From a virus, in IMG/VR virus record IMGVR_UViG_3300023242_001002, positions 1 to 21,029 of that record: a DNA stretch of 21,029 bases; one strand, 5' to 3'. The position numbers and the translations under genes were made by a program. The notes beneath the pieces were generated by a model. It did no database searches and was not told the origin of the DNA. It was given only the letters and a program-made list of their open reading frames with translations. Position 1 is the stretch's first letter. Each line of letters opens with the position of its first letter. Positions 1 through 6,837 of the stretch are shown here, in pieces.

Positions 1-327
1 AAAAGTAGATGTATTAATTACAGTATCACCTGTTAGTGTACCTCCTAATGATACTACACCACCTTGATTTATTAAACCATTATTAAATGTATTACCTGAT
101 GGTGTACTTGATTTTAATATTAAGTCACTATCAGTAGTACCAGTGGCATACCAATATTCTTCATTAGCTATATTTACAGTTAAACCAATATGTCTTAGAC
201 CCTGAATTATTGTGGTATTAACATGAGTTATACCTGTATAAGGAATATTATTTATTGGATTTAAATATTTATTTTCAAGTGGTTTACCAACATTAACTTG
301 TATGTTATCATTTAATATAATTGCCAT
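1..327 (-). CDS. Partial phage tail-fibre/virion structural protein (N-terminus only)
   Basis: An open frame of 109 codons starts at the ATG ending at 327 and runs off the left edge, so the C-terminus is missing. The protein begins MAIILNDNIQ. Residues around 45-68 (RHIGLTVNI...EEYWYATGTTDSDL) resemble a short segment common in phage tail-fibre and appendage proteins, where an aromatic-rich EEYWY stretch precedes a D-D-L motif. This is followed by Gly/Ser/Thr-rich sequence (GGVVSLGGTLTGDT) typical of beta-structured fibres. It is the last gene of a co-directional run of fibre-like genes, 34 bp after the stop of the preceding one. It most likely encodes a virion surface or fibre component; the exact role is unknown. 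It is too short and open-ended to be listed by simple ORF length cut-offs. Confidence 0.75.
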   Translation of the reverse strand, partial: MAIILNDNIQVNVGKPLENKYLNPINNIPYTGITHVNTTIIQGLRHIGLTVNIANEEYWYATGTTDSDLILKSSTPSGNTFNNGLINQGGVVSLGGTLTGDTVINTSTF

Positions 328-361
328 TATCTATTTTAGTTTTATCTATTTTTTATTTATA

Positions 362-1396
362 TTAACTGTTTCTAAATTGTACTGTTGTATCAACACCTGC
401 CACTTCTGAAATATAAAAATCATAATCAACTGCAGACCACAATCCTGTCGGTGAGTCAACACTTATATTTTCAATACGTACATATTTTTCACTGGTAGGT
501 GAACTAGATGCAATTGCACCAGTACTTAATACTGTCACAAACCAAACTGTTTTATTTGTTGATGTAGATGGAATTGCAAGCCATGTAAATTCAGTTCCTG
601 AAGTATTAAATGGAACAGTTACAGTACCACTACTTGTAACAAGACTTTTAGTTGCACCATTTAATAATGAGCTACTAGGCACAGGTTTAATTGAACTAGT
701 ATCATAAAATATTGGATAAATACCTGTTATTACAGGTGCACTATCACTTACAGTACCGGGTGCTAATGGAGAACCAAATGCATTGTCATTCGAATCTAAT
801 GGTTGTATTCCTGCATCATAAGTAACTCCTACTGATTCATTATTTGCTCCAAGTAGGACTTCATAATCAATTAAAGTAATTGTTTGAGTATCATTAGTAG
901 ATGTTACTGTATTTGCTGATATACCAGTAAAGCTATATGAGTTAGGTGCACCCGATCTATCTCCTTGTCTTGTTGTTGATTGATCAGTAGTGAGATTTAT
1001 ATCTCCTCTATCAAAATTAGCTGTGTATATTATATTTATTATAGAACCAACTTCTTGTGTATTATTTACATTTTCTGTTAAATTAACAGATGGTGCAACA
1101 AATAGAGGTGTAAATACTGTTATTAAAATATCTTGTAAAATCTGTGAAAGAGTTCTTCCACTTATTACTGCACCAGTTCCTAATGCACCTACAGCAACAT
1201 TAGTTGGTGATGCACCTGTATATGGTTGTCCAGAACCAACTAATAGTCCATCTACATAATCTTTATTTACAGCTTGTGTACCACCTGTTATACCATTTGC
1301 TGGATCAAGTAATAATTCTCCAAACAAAGTTAAGGTATTACCCGATGCTTGTTCAAATTTATTATCAGAAAGATTTAGTTTTGTTTTAAATGCCAT
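362..1396 (-). CDS. Phage virion structural / tail-fibre-like protein (344 aa)
   Basis: This 344-residue protein is rich in Ser, Thr, Asn and Gly and has almost no Cys, as expected of beta-rich virion fibre proteins. The N-terminus contains FEQASGNTLTLFG followed by AVNKDYVDG, a junction element widespread in phage fibre proteins. A middle block (about residues 70-105) contains GRTLSQILQDILITVFTPLF, and then a series of beta-strand-like repeats follows to the end. There is no signal peptide or membrane segment. The start at 1396 is supported by the match of its first 35 residues to the N-terminal pattern of the 3229-5391 gene (F-x3-SG-x-TL-x-L-x-G). A TATTTATA-type sequence lies 21 bp upstream. 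The role is inferred from composition and neighbours; no enzymatic motif is visible. Confidence 0.8.
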   Translation of the reverse strand: MAFKTKLNLSDNKFEQASGNTLTLFGELLLDPANGITGGTQAVNKDYVDGLLVGSGQPYTGASPTNVAVGALGTGAVISGRTLSQILQDILITVFTPLFVAPSVNLTENVNNTQEVGSIINIIYTANFDRGDINLTTDQSTTRQGDRSGAPNSYSFTGISANTVTSTNDTQTITLIDYEVLLGANNESVGVTYDAGIQPLDSNDNAFGSPLAPGTVSDSAPVITGIYPIFYDTSSIKPVPSSSLLNGATKSLVTSSGTVTVPFNTSGTEFTWLAIPSTSTNKTVWFVTVLSTGAIASSSPTSEKYVRIENISVDSPTGLWSAVDYDFYISEVAGVDTTVQFRNS

Positions 1397-1454
1397 ATTA
1401 AATAGTTTTTTCTTTTATATAAATAGTTTTTTTTTAATTAATAATTATATTTCA

Positions 1455-3227
1455 CTATGGTGAATATGAAGTTACATTCCAATTAATACCATTATATTCA
1501 AATGTTATTGATCCATAATCTGTGTTAATAAATGCTGTATTATCACCGTTGATATTTTTTCCATTACCAATAATTTCTATATTATTAATGTTTGCATTTC
1601 CTAAACCATCAGTAATTGTTATTTTACAACCAGTTTGTGGATTAGTTTGTAATGTATAACCAGTTGAACCTGATGATATATAATGTGAATCTATTGCATT
1701 ATCTGGTATTGTTGCAACAGATAAGATTGTAGTAATAAATGTATTTCTAAGACCATTACTAAATATTACAATATTATCACCACTAGTAGTAACACTTGTA
1801 GTACCACTACCTATAATACTTCTGAATCTTGGATTTCTAAAAGCATCAAATTCCTTAAAAATTTTACCTAAGCCACTACCTACATGTGAGATTGTGAAAT
1901 CTAAATCAAATCTTTGATTTGATATATTCCAGCCAATACCAAGACCAGCAAGAGATGCACCATCCACATCAATAGTAGTTCCATTTATGTCAATACCAAT
2001 CCCACCTATATATGTTATTGGTAATGATAATGCAACCCATTCAATTGCTGTTGATCCCACATCAATAGGGTCTGGTGTTATAACAACCCAAAGTGTAGCA
2101 TTATTTGTTGCTCCACTAACTACCGAAGTAAATGCACCTGAGACTATTTCACCATTAACATCAAAATCTAATGACCTACTAAAAGTAGTTGTACCTGTAG
2201 AGTATACATAAATTCCATTATCATTTTTATTTGTCTGATTTTTTACTAAAACTCTATCATCATGATTAAGATTATATCCATCAATTGTAGTATCTGATGA
2301 TCCATTAGTTAAATCAATTGGTATAATAGTAGCAACTTGTACAGCCTGTCTTACACTTAATCCACTTGCTACTGAGTCTACATAAGCTTTATCTACTAAT
2401 GATCTAGGTTGAAATGTGGGTGCATAATTTGCAGCATATCTAAGACCAAATTTGTTTGTAGTATCATCTTCAATTATGAAACTACTTGTACCACTAAAAG
2501 TAATATTAATATTGCTAGGTGCAATATAATTTTCTAAATCAACAGTAATAGTATTACCAGTAATATCTTGAGGACTAATACCTTGACCAGCACTTAATGC
2601 ACCTGAACTACCAAGAGCAACGTCTAAGTAATCACCAACAAAAAGATATGCTTCTATAAATGCAGGTCTTAATGCAGATACATTATATCCTGCAGGTGGG
2701 TCTTGAACAAATAAAACTCCACTATATGGGTCTAAATTCCAATTAATTGAATCGAATTTAGTAATTACAGTTGTACCATTTGTTTGTAATAGTACTGGAT
2801 CGTACTCAGTAGTACCATCATTTTTTAATGTACCATATAGAGAAGGCACAATTTGAAGTTTACCTAAAGCTTCATATAAATATGTACTATTTGCAAATAT
2901 TGCAGATAATGCACCTCCATTTGAGCTATAATTTGAAGGTAATTTTAACCTGTAACCCTGTGATTGATTTATTCCAATTTCAGTATCGGGAATTAAGTCT
3001 ATTTCAAATCTTATTTTTTCAATAATACCATCGGTGCTATATAAAGCACTTAGACCACCATTTGTTAAAGGTAGTGGATTAACAGTCTCACCAAATATTG
3101 TTGTATATGCAATCTGTAAATTTGAAGAAATACTTTCCTCTGTTGATGCAAATCCAAATTGTGTATGTGCCTTACCTGATAATTTTTTGAATGATATGGC
3201 ATTCTTATTTATGTCTACTAATGGCAT
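1455..3227 (-). CDS. Phage tail-fibre-type protein (590 aa)
   Basis: The protein is 590 residues, Ser/Thr/Asn/Gly-rich and beta-rich. A recognisable fibre domain lies around residues 275-400. It begins VDKAYVDSVASGLSVRQAV, continues with GYNLNHDDRVLVKNQTN and NGIYVYSTG, and ends with LWVV...IDVGSTAIEWV. This GDRVLVKNQ...NGIYV pattern is common in tail-fibre proteins of many dsDNA phages. The C-terminus (about 530-590) has TGCKITITDGLGNANINNI and GSITFEYNGINWNV, a frequent terminal fibre module. The N-terminus shares the FKKLSG...QFG anchor seen in the neighbouring genes. It starts one base after the stop of the upstream fibre gene (TAATATG), so the two are probably co-translated. Receptor binding or baseplate decoration is inferred, not shown. 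Confidence 0.85.
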   Translation of the reverse strand: MPLVDINKNAISFKKLSGKAHTQFGFASTEESISSNLQIAYTTIFGETVNPLPLTNGGLSALYSTDGIIEKIRFEIDLIPDTEIGINQSQGYRLKLPSNYSSNGGALSAIFANSTYLYEALGKLQIVPSLYGTLKNDGTTEYDPVLLQTNGTTVITKFDSINWNLDPYSGVLFVQDPPAGYNVSALRPAFIEAYLFVGDYLDVALGSSGALSAGQGISPQDITGNTITVDLENYIAPSNINITFSGTSSFIIEDDTTNKFGLRYAANYAPTFQPRSLVDKAYVDSVASGLSVRQAVQVATIIPIDLTNGSSDTTIDGYNLNHDDRVLVKNQTNKNDNGIYVYSTGTTTFSRSLDFDVNGEIVSGAFTSVVSGATNNATLWVVITPDPIDVGSTAIEWVALSLPITYIGGIGIDINGTTIDVDGASLAGLGIGWNISNQRFDLDFTISHVGSGLGKIFKEFDAFRNPRFRSIIGSGTTSVTTSGDNIVIFSNGLRNTFITTILSVATIPDNAIDSHYISSGSTGYTLQTNPQTGCKITITDGLGNANINNIEIIGNGKNINGDNTAFINTDYGSITFEYNGINWNVTSYSP

Positions 3228-3228
3228 A

Positions 3229-5391
3229 TTATATATTTGTTATTGTTAAATTATTGATTTTTCTAGTATAACCATTCCCTACACGAATTCTAGTTATTAC
3301 AATATCATCTATTGCTACTCTTGGTGTTGTTGAAAGAGTACAACTTACAGTAGTAATACTTCCTGAATGTGATATAGTTAAATTAGCGATACCTTCTGGA
3401 TTACCAGTTGATGCAAAAGGATTTGACCATTCATGAGTTGTACCATTTGATCTTTTTATTAAAAATTCAAATTTAATATTATTACCTGATGGTGTTCCTA
3501 AAATACCACCATTAGTTAGAAAATTACTAGCATTACCAGTTAAATGATTTATTTGGAATGTTAGTGTTGATTGAGTTGTAGTATTTATAGATTTAAATTT
3601 TCTATAATGATTTCTTTCTCCTGTTGCCGAAGTATAATTTACATTAGCTGCTGGAGTATTTGTTACATCAGCAAAATTACCAAAAGGAATTCCATATTCA
3701 GAAGCCAATAATGATGAATTTGGGTAATATAATGATCCATTTAATACTAAAAGACCAGTGTTATATTGCGAAGTAGCACCAACTAGACTTTGAATACCAT
3801 CCCAAGCATATGCAGTACTATTTATATTTGCATATAATAAAGGTGAATAATCTCTATCTTGTAATCTATTTACTTCACCTGAAAAATTTTCATTTTTTAA
3901 TGTACTAGTATCAATTATATTATAAATTAGAAAACCTGATCTGTTAACAATACCACCATTAAATGCTTTTACACTAAAAGGGTGTTTGATATCTATATTT
4001 GTTCTTAATTCACCACTATTTGTTAATGAGCCAATAACCGTAGTTACATTAATAGGTAATACAGATGTAATATTAATATCAGTATTTTGAGGATTAGTTG
4101 TTGTGTTTAAATTAGGTAATTGCTGTGAAGTACCAGTTAAAATACCTGCTCCTACTATAGAATTAGAAGTTGGATTACCTAGATTATTTCTACTTGGATA
4201 TGTTATTGCTGTTGCTGAATTACTATAAACGTTTTTATATACATTACTTGCTATAGCATTATAAGTTACATTACCACCAGTATGATATTTTACTCCAGAA
4301 ATATTTCTACTTCCTGTTAAACTAATATTATTAAATGTTTCAGCAGATAATGTGATTGAACTTGATTCAGAATCAAATATCCATCTACTAAAATTAGTTG
4401 TTCTATTAAATGTAACTCCACTATGTATAATTCTTAAATAATTATATCCTTCATTAAATATATTATTTGGAATATAGTAAGTACCTGTTCTATATAATAA
4501 TCCAGCAAAGTTATTTCCATTATCAAACCTAACTGGTCTTGCCTGACTTAAATTTAAATATGTTCCTGATGTTGCACCTGTATCTGATTGAATATCTATT
4601 GTTTCAATAATACTACCATTTAATTCTACTTGTATTAATCCTACATTTCCATCTTTAAATGCATTTGGTAAAAATGGTATTCCACTAACGCTTCCAGTAA
4701 CACTATCATTTAATATACCTGTAACATCATTCTGTGTTAGACCTTTTTGATTACCACTAATTAAATAAGTTCCATTTACATTTATTGGTGAACCATTACC
4801 TGCTGTTGATGCATTAGTATATCCAGAAATAATATTACTAGTACCAAATGATAATTTACCAGATACAAATGATCCTGAGCTTGACTGATCTGTTAATATA
4901 ATTGGTTGTGAAGGTGCTAATAATAATAATAACTCATTAATATCGTCTACTGCATCTGCAACTGTTGTTGTTCCAGTAAAAGGAAATAAGCCATCACTAT
5001 ACGTCCCATCACTAGGTATACCTAGTGCGCCACCATTAGATGAAATAGTAATTACATTACCAGAAGTTACTATGTCTACTCCACTACCACCAGATAATGA
5101 TCTTAAAAAACTAGTACTACCTGTACTTGCAACTTGATTATATATTAGTCCAGTACCACCACTTAAATTAGTTATAAATCCAGCACCACCACCTGCACTA
5201 TAAATGATTGTTCCTCCGCTATAAGTTAATGTTGCACCATCAAAAGGATTACTTGCATCAACAGGAACTCCTGCAATTACTAATCCACCAATTATTTTTG
5301 CAAAGTTAGTTGTACCTGATAATGATAAAGTATCACCACTTTGTTGTTGAAATTGTAAATTAGCTAATCTTGGTCTAGTAAAAAACGTCAT
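3229..5391 (-). CDS. Large phage virion/fibre-type structural protein (720 aa)
   Basis: A Gly/Ser/Thr/Asn-rich, beta-rich protein, largest of the fibre cluster. I place the start at 5391 (MTFFTRPRLANLQFQQQSG) rather than at the in-frame ATG at 5478. The 29 extra residues read through a perfect inverted repeat and do not resemble phage fibre N-termini, whereas LQFQQQSGDTLSLSG matches the N-terminal motif of the 362-1396 product. About residues 60-130 are Gly-rich (GGTGLIY...GGSGVDIVTSGNVITISSNG), a fibre-shaft-like stretch. After it comes DGTYSDGLFPFTGTTTVADAVDDINELL, a pattern often followed by large receptor-facing domains. No catalytic motif or membrane segment is seen. It has its own host-type promoter and an 85- to 110-nt structured leader, so it may head the fibre operon. 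Confidence 0.8.
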   Translation of the reverse strand: MTFFTRPRLANLQFQQQSGDTLSLSGTTNFAKIIGGLVIAGVPVDASNPFDGATLTYSGGTIIYSAGGGAGFITNLSGGTGLIYNQVASTGSTSFLRSLSGGSGVDIVTSGNVITISSNGGALGIPSDGTYSDGLFPFTGTTTVADAVDDINELLLLLAPSQPIILTDQSSSGSFVSGKLSFGTSNIISGYTNASTAGNGSPINVNGTYLISGNQKGLTQNDVTGILNDSVTGSVSGIPFLPNAFKDGNVGLIQVELNGSIIETIDIQSDTGATSGTYLNLSQARPVRFDNGNNFAGLLYRTGTYYIPNNIFNEGYNYLRIIHSGVTFNRTTNFSRWIFDSESSSITLSAETFNNISLTGSRNISGVKYHTGGNVTYNAIASNVYKNVYSNSATAITYPSRNNLGNPTSNSIVGAGILTGTSQQLPNLNTTTNPQNTDINITSVLPINVTTVIGSLTNSGELRTNIDIKHPFSVKAFNGGIVNRSGFLIYNIIDTSTLKNENFSGEVNRLQDRDYSPLLYANINSTAYAWDGIQSLVGATSQYNTGLLVLNGSLYYPNSSLLASEYGIPFGNFADVTNTPAANVNYTSATGERNHYRKFKSINTTTQSTLTFQINHLTGNASNFLTNGGILGTPSGNNIKFEFLIKRSNGTTHEWSNPFASTGNPEGIANLTISHSGSITTVSCTLSTTPRVAIDDIVITRIRVGNGYTRKINNLTITNI

Positions 5392-5422
5392 ATCTATATC
5401 TATATTTTTAAGTAAAAACCTC

Positions 5423-5442
5423 CATAACAAAAAGCCGTTATG
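5423..5442 (-). promoter_or_regulatory. Leader hairpin upstream of the 720-aa fibre gene
   Basis: On the minus strand CATAAC pairs with GTTATG across an 8-nt loop (6 bp, perfect). It lies 32-51 bases before the chosen start codon and directly upstream of GGAGG, the only Shine-Dalgarno-like sequence in this leader, which is too far from the ATG to act as a normal ribosome site. It may be a leader element, but no function is shown. Confidence 0.35.
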
Positions 5443-5448
5443 TGTTTT

Positions 5449-5478
5449 AAAAAAAATGGTTAAGTATAATTTAACCAT
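5449..5478 (-). terminator. Intrinsic terminator or attenuator in the fibre-gene leader
   Basis: The minus strand has ATGGTTAA, a 7-nt loop and TTAACCAT: a perfect 8-bp stem followed directly by a run of eight T. On the plus strand no T-run follows, so it is directional. It lies downstream of the promoter at 5506-5536 and upstream of the start at 5391. It could be a second terminator for the RNA operon, an attenuator of the fibre genes, or both. Confidence 0.6.
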
Positions 5479-5505
5479 TCATATATAAATACAGAATTAT
5501 GATTT

Positions 5506-5536
5506 CAAAAGTAGTAGGAAATAAAAAAACCCACAA
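5506..5536 (-). promoter_or_regulatory. Bacteroidota-type promoter for the fibre operon
   Basis: On the minus strand TTG is followed by 20 nt and TACTTTTG, which fits the flavobacterial sigma-A consensus TTG-N17-23-TAnnTTTG. Transcription would start near 5500. The TTG is in the 3' stem arm of the preceding terminator, so the end of the RNA operon and the start of the fibre operon are interlocked. The match is by eye only. Confidence 0.55.
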
Positions 5537-5555
5537 GATTTCTCTCATGGGTTTT
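5523..5555 (-). terminator. Rho-independent terminator of the tRNA/ncRNA operon
   Basis: The minus strand has AAAACCCA paired with TGGGTTTT (8 bp), an internal TG/TG mismatch, AGA/TCT (3 bp) and a GAAA tetraloop, followed by a T-run. It lies 20 bp downstream of the last tRNA, a normal position for ending the RNA transcript. Confidence 0.85.
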
Positions 5556-5574
5556 AATTATTAATAAAATATAG

Positions 5575-5661
5575 TTGCGAGTACAGGACTCGAACCTGTG
5601 TAAACCTTATAAGGGACTCCGTGCTTATGAGACAGGTGAGATGCCACTTCTCCAACTCGCA
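5575..5661 (-). tRNA. tRNA-Met(CAT)-like gene with an extra 15 nt in the anticodon arm
   Basis: Elements in 5'-3' order: acceptor TGCGAGT pairing with ACTCGCA, discriminator A; D-arm GAGA/TCTC with AGTGGCA loop; anticodon stem 5' strand CCTGT; loop CTCATAA (U33, anticodon CAT, A37), the usual Met loop; T-arm ACAGG-TTCGAGT-CCTGT. CCA is not encoded. The 3' anticodon strand is broken: after GC come 15 nt (ACGGAGTCCCTTATA) and then AGG. Removing them restores GCAGG, a full 5-bp stem, and a 5-nt variable loop TTTAC, giving a canonical 72-nt tRNA. Left in place, the stem has a C-C mismatch and a roughly 20-nt variable region. Long variable arms belong to Leu, Ser and bacterial Tyr tRNAs, not Met. 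It may be a pseudogene, a processed tRNA or a class II-like oddity. Confidence 0.75.
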
Positions 5662-5764
5662 AATCTTTACTTAGTTACGTTACAAAAGTAAGAGGCTTCA
5701 CTAAGTCTGTAATATTGTACCTCCAAGTTTGAAAATTTTCAGGGACAAGGAGGAATAAATTTAG

Positions 5765-5837
5765 TGGAGAGAGAAGGATTTGAACCTACGACCACCCCCT
5801 TTTATGGAGGCACTCTACCGGACTGAGTTACCTCTCC
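5765..5837 (-). tRNA. tRNA gene with an irregular anticodon loop, identity undetermined
   Basis: The acceptor is GGAGAGG pairing with TCTCTCC (one G-U) and discriminator A; positions 8-9 are TA. The D-arm is ACTC/GAGT with a GG-containing loop, and the T-arm is GTAGG-TTCAAAT-CCTTC (one T-T mismatch). Length is 73 nt without CCA. The anticodon arm is odd. CCTCC pairs fully with GGGGG only if the loop is six bases (ATAAAA). A seven-base loop (ATAAAAG) would give anticodon AAA, an unmodified A34 rarely seen in bacteria, and a C-T mismatch at the stem base. The amino acid therefore cannot be assigned. It lies between the large structured RNA and the tRNA-Met-like gene, presumably in the same transcript. 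Confidence 0.75.
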
Positions 5838-5844
5838 AAATTTA

Positions 5845-6712
5845 AATAAGCCTGAGAATACAGCTATAAACACGAACCTTTCAGAAGATTATAATAAGCC
5901 AAAGCTCTTCCTTCTTTATCCACTACAGTTTCCCATAGTAATCCGTGATTGCAAGTAAATTACGTCAACCAATCGTATCGTTAAAAGTTTCTTCTGCTAC
6001 TTCATATCTACTCTACTTATTTCAAAGCAAACTAAGGAGATGCCCCCAATAAACATCAGTAACACACATTCAGGCTTGCGACCATTATGCCCCGTCTTAA
6101 TAACGAGTTTTGCAACTTTAGCTTCTAACGCTCTAGCACTTATGCTGTTTATGTACCATAATAGATTAAGAGTCTACTGCTAAATTTAATTAGCTAATTT
6201 TTATCTCATCGGAGTCTAGAAGTTGTGGCTAGAGAGTAGATTTCTACTTTTTGAATAGAAAATACTACACAACTTCCTGTGAGTACCACCTCACCGTTTC
6301 AAACCCTCCATCGCTTATCAATAGGACGAATCCTTTGTTTCACGTTATGGTTTAAGTTTTTCAACTGATTACCGCCCTACATTGTTGGTACAATTATGGA
6401 CTATAACCTTACACTTATTTTTATTCTATTTTCATAGTCAATCCCGAATTCCTTACTTCGGAATCACTGCCTCAGTTAACCGCTAGGCGCACCTGAATAT
6501 CTTAAACAGTGAATAGTGTATTGCTTACAAGTATTATATTTCTATAATCGACCTAATAGATGTTAAGAACTCTACTAAATCTTTATCCTCGTTTCCGAGT
6601 TTATCTTCCCATAAAAGGGCTTTTTCTTCCGAAGAAGAATAGAGAATATAAGCATCCTCAAATATTTTTATTTAATATGTCAAATTTTTAATTGCTGTAC
6701 TTCTTTTAAGTA
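5845..6712 (-). ncRNA. Putative large structured phage RNA (about 870 nt), GOLLD/ROOL-like setting
   Basis: This stretch lacks a usable ORF, has about 33-42% G+C on four lines counted by eye (about 28% in a neighbouring coding line), and is full of strong minus-strand hairpins. Examples: TTCTTC-TTCG-GAAGAA (6624-6639), CTCG-GAAA-CGAG (6588-6599), an 8-bp stem with 8-nt loop (6441-6464), AGGA-TTCG-TCCT (6323-6334), GTGAG/CTCAC (6279-6294), AAGTTGTG/CACAACTT closing a nested 6-bp stem (6220-6275), and an 8-bp helix with a GAAA loop (5921-5940). Several are capped by UUCG or GNRA tetraloops, a mark of selected RNA structure. A promoter begins just upstream, two tRNAs follow and a terminator ends the unit. 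GOLLD and ROOL are large ornate RNAs found in phages and prophages, often near tRNAs; membership is inference. I saw no tmRNA, RNase P or clear intron signature. Confidence 0.6.
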
Positions 6713-6717
6713 CGATG

Positions 6718-6748
6718 CAAATCTAATTCTTTTTTTCTTTATTACAAA
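6718..6748 (-). promoter_or_regulatory. Strong Bacteroidota-type promoter for the ncRNA/tRNA operon
   Basis: The minus strand reads TTTTG, 19 nt, then TAGATTTG. This fully matches the -33 TTTG and -7 TAnnTTTG boxes of bacteroidote sigma-A promoters at an allowed spacing. Transcription should start near 6712, at a hairpin in which GTACTT pairs with AAGTAC. There is no gene start nearby, which is why I treat the downstream 1.2 kb as one RNA transcript. Confidence 0.7.
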
Positions 6749-6837
6749 ATGTTTTTAACTTTTTTAAAAAATAAAATTGTAATGAATAATTATAAATACG
6801 AATTAATTTATTAAAAGTTACAAAAAAATATAATATT

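Noticed and set aside
6015-6169. Minus-strand frame between two stops reading ARALEAKVAKLVIKTGHNGR and onward
   Set aside because: No start codon near its beginning, no recognisable family, and it lies in the structured RNA region.
6534-6671. Minus-strand open frame of about 45 codons with protein-like sequence (EDAYILYSSSEEKALLWEDK and onward)
   Set aside because: It follows a stop with no ATG, GTG or TTG start, and its bases form the UUCG- and GAAA-capped hairpins of the putative RNA. It might be a decayed gene end but is not a supportable CDS.
5845-6712. tmRNA, RNase P RNA or group I intron
   Set aside because: No tag peptide ending in ALAA, no GAGGAAAGTCC or ACAGAA...GGCTTA signatures, and only a weak P7-like pair with too little room for P3/P8. 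The GGATTCGTCC near 6325 is simply a UUCG hairpin.
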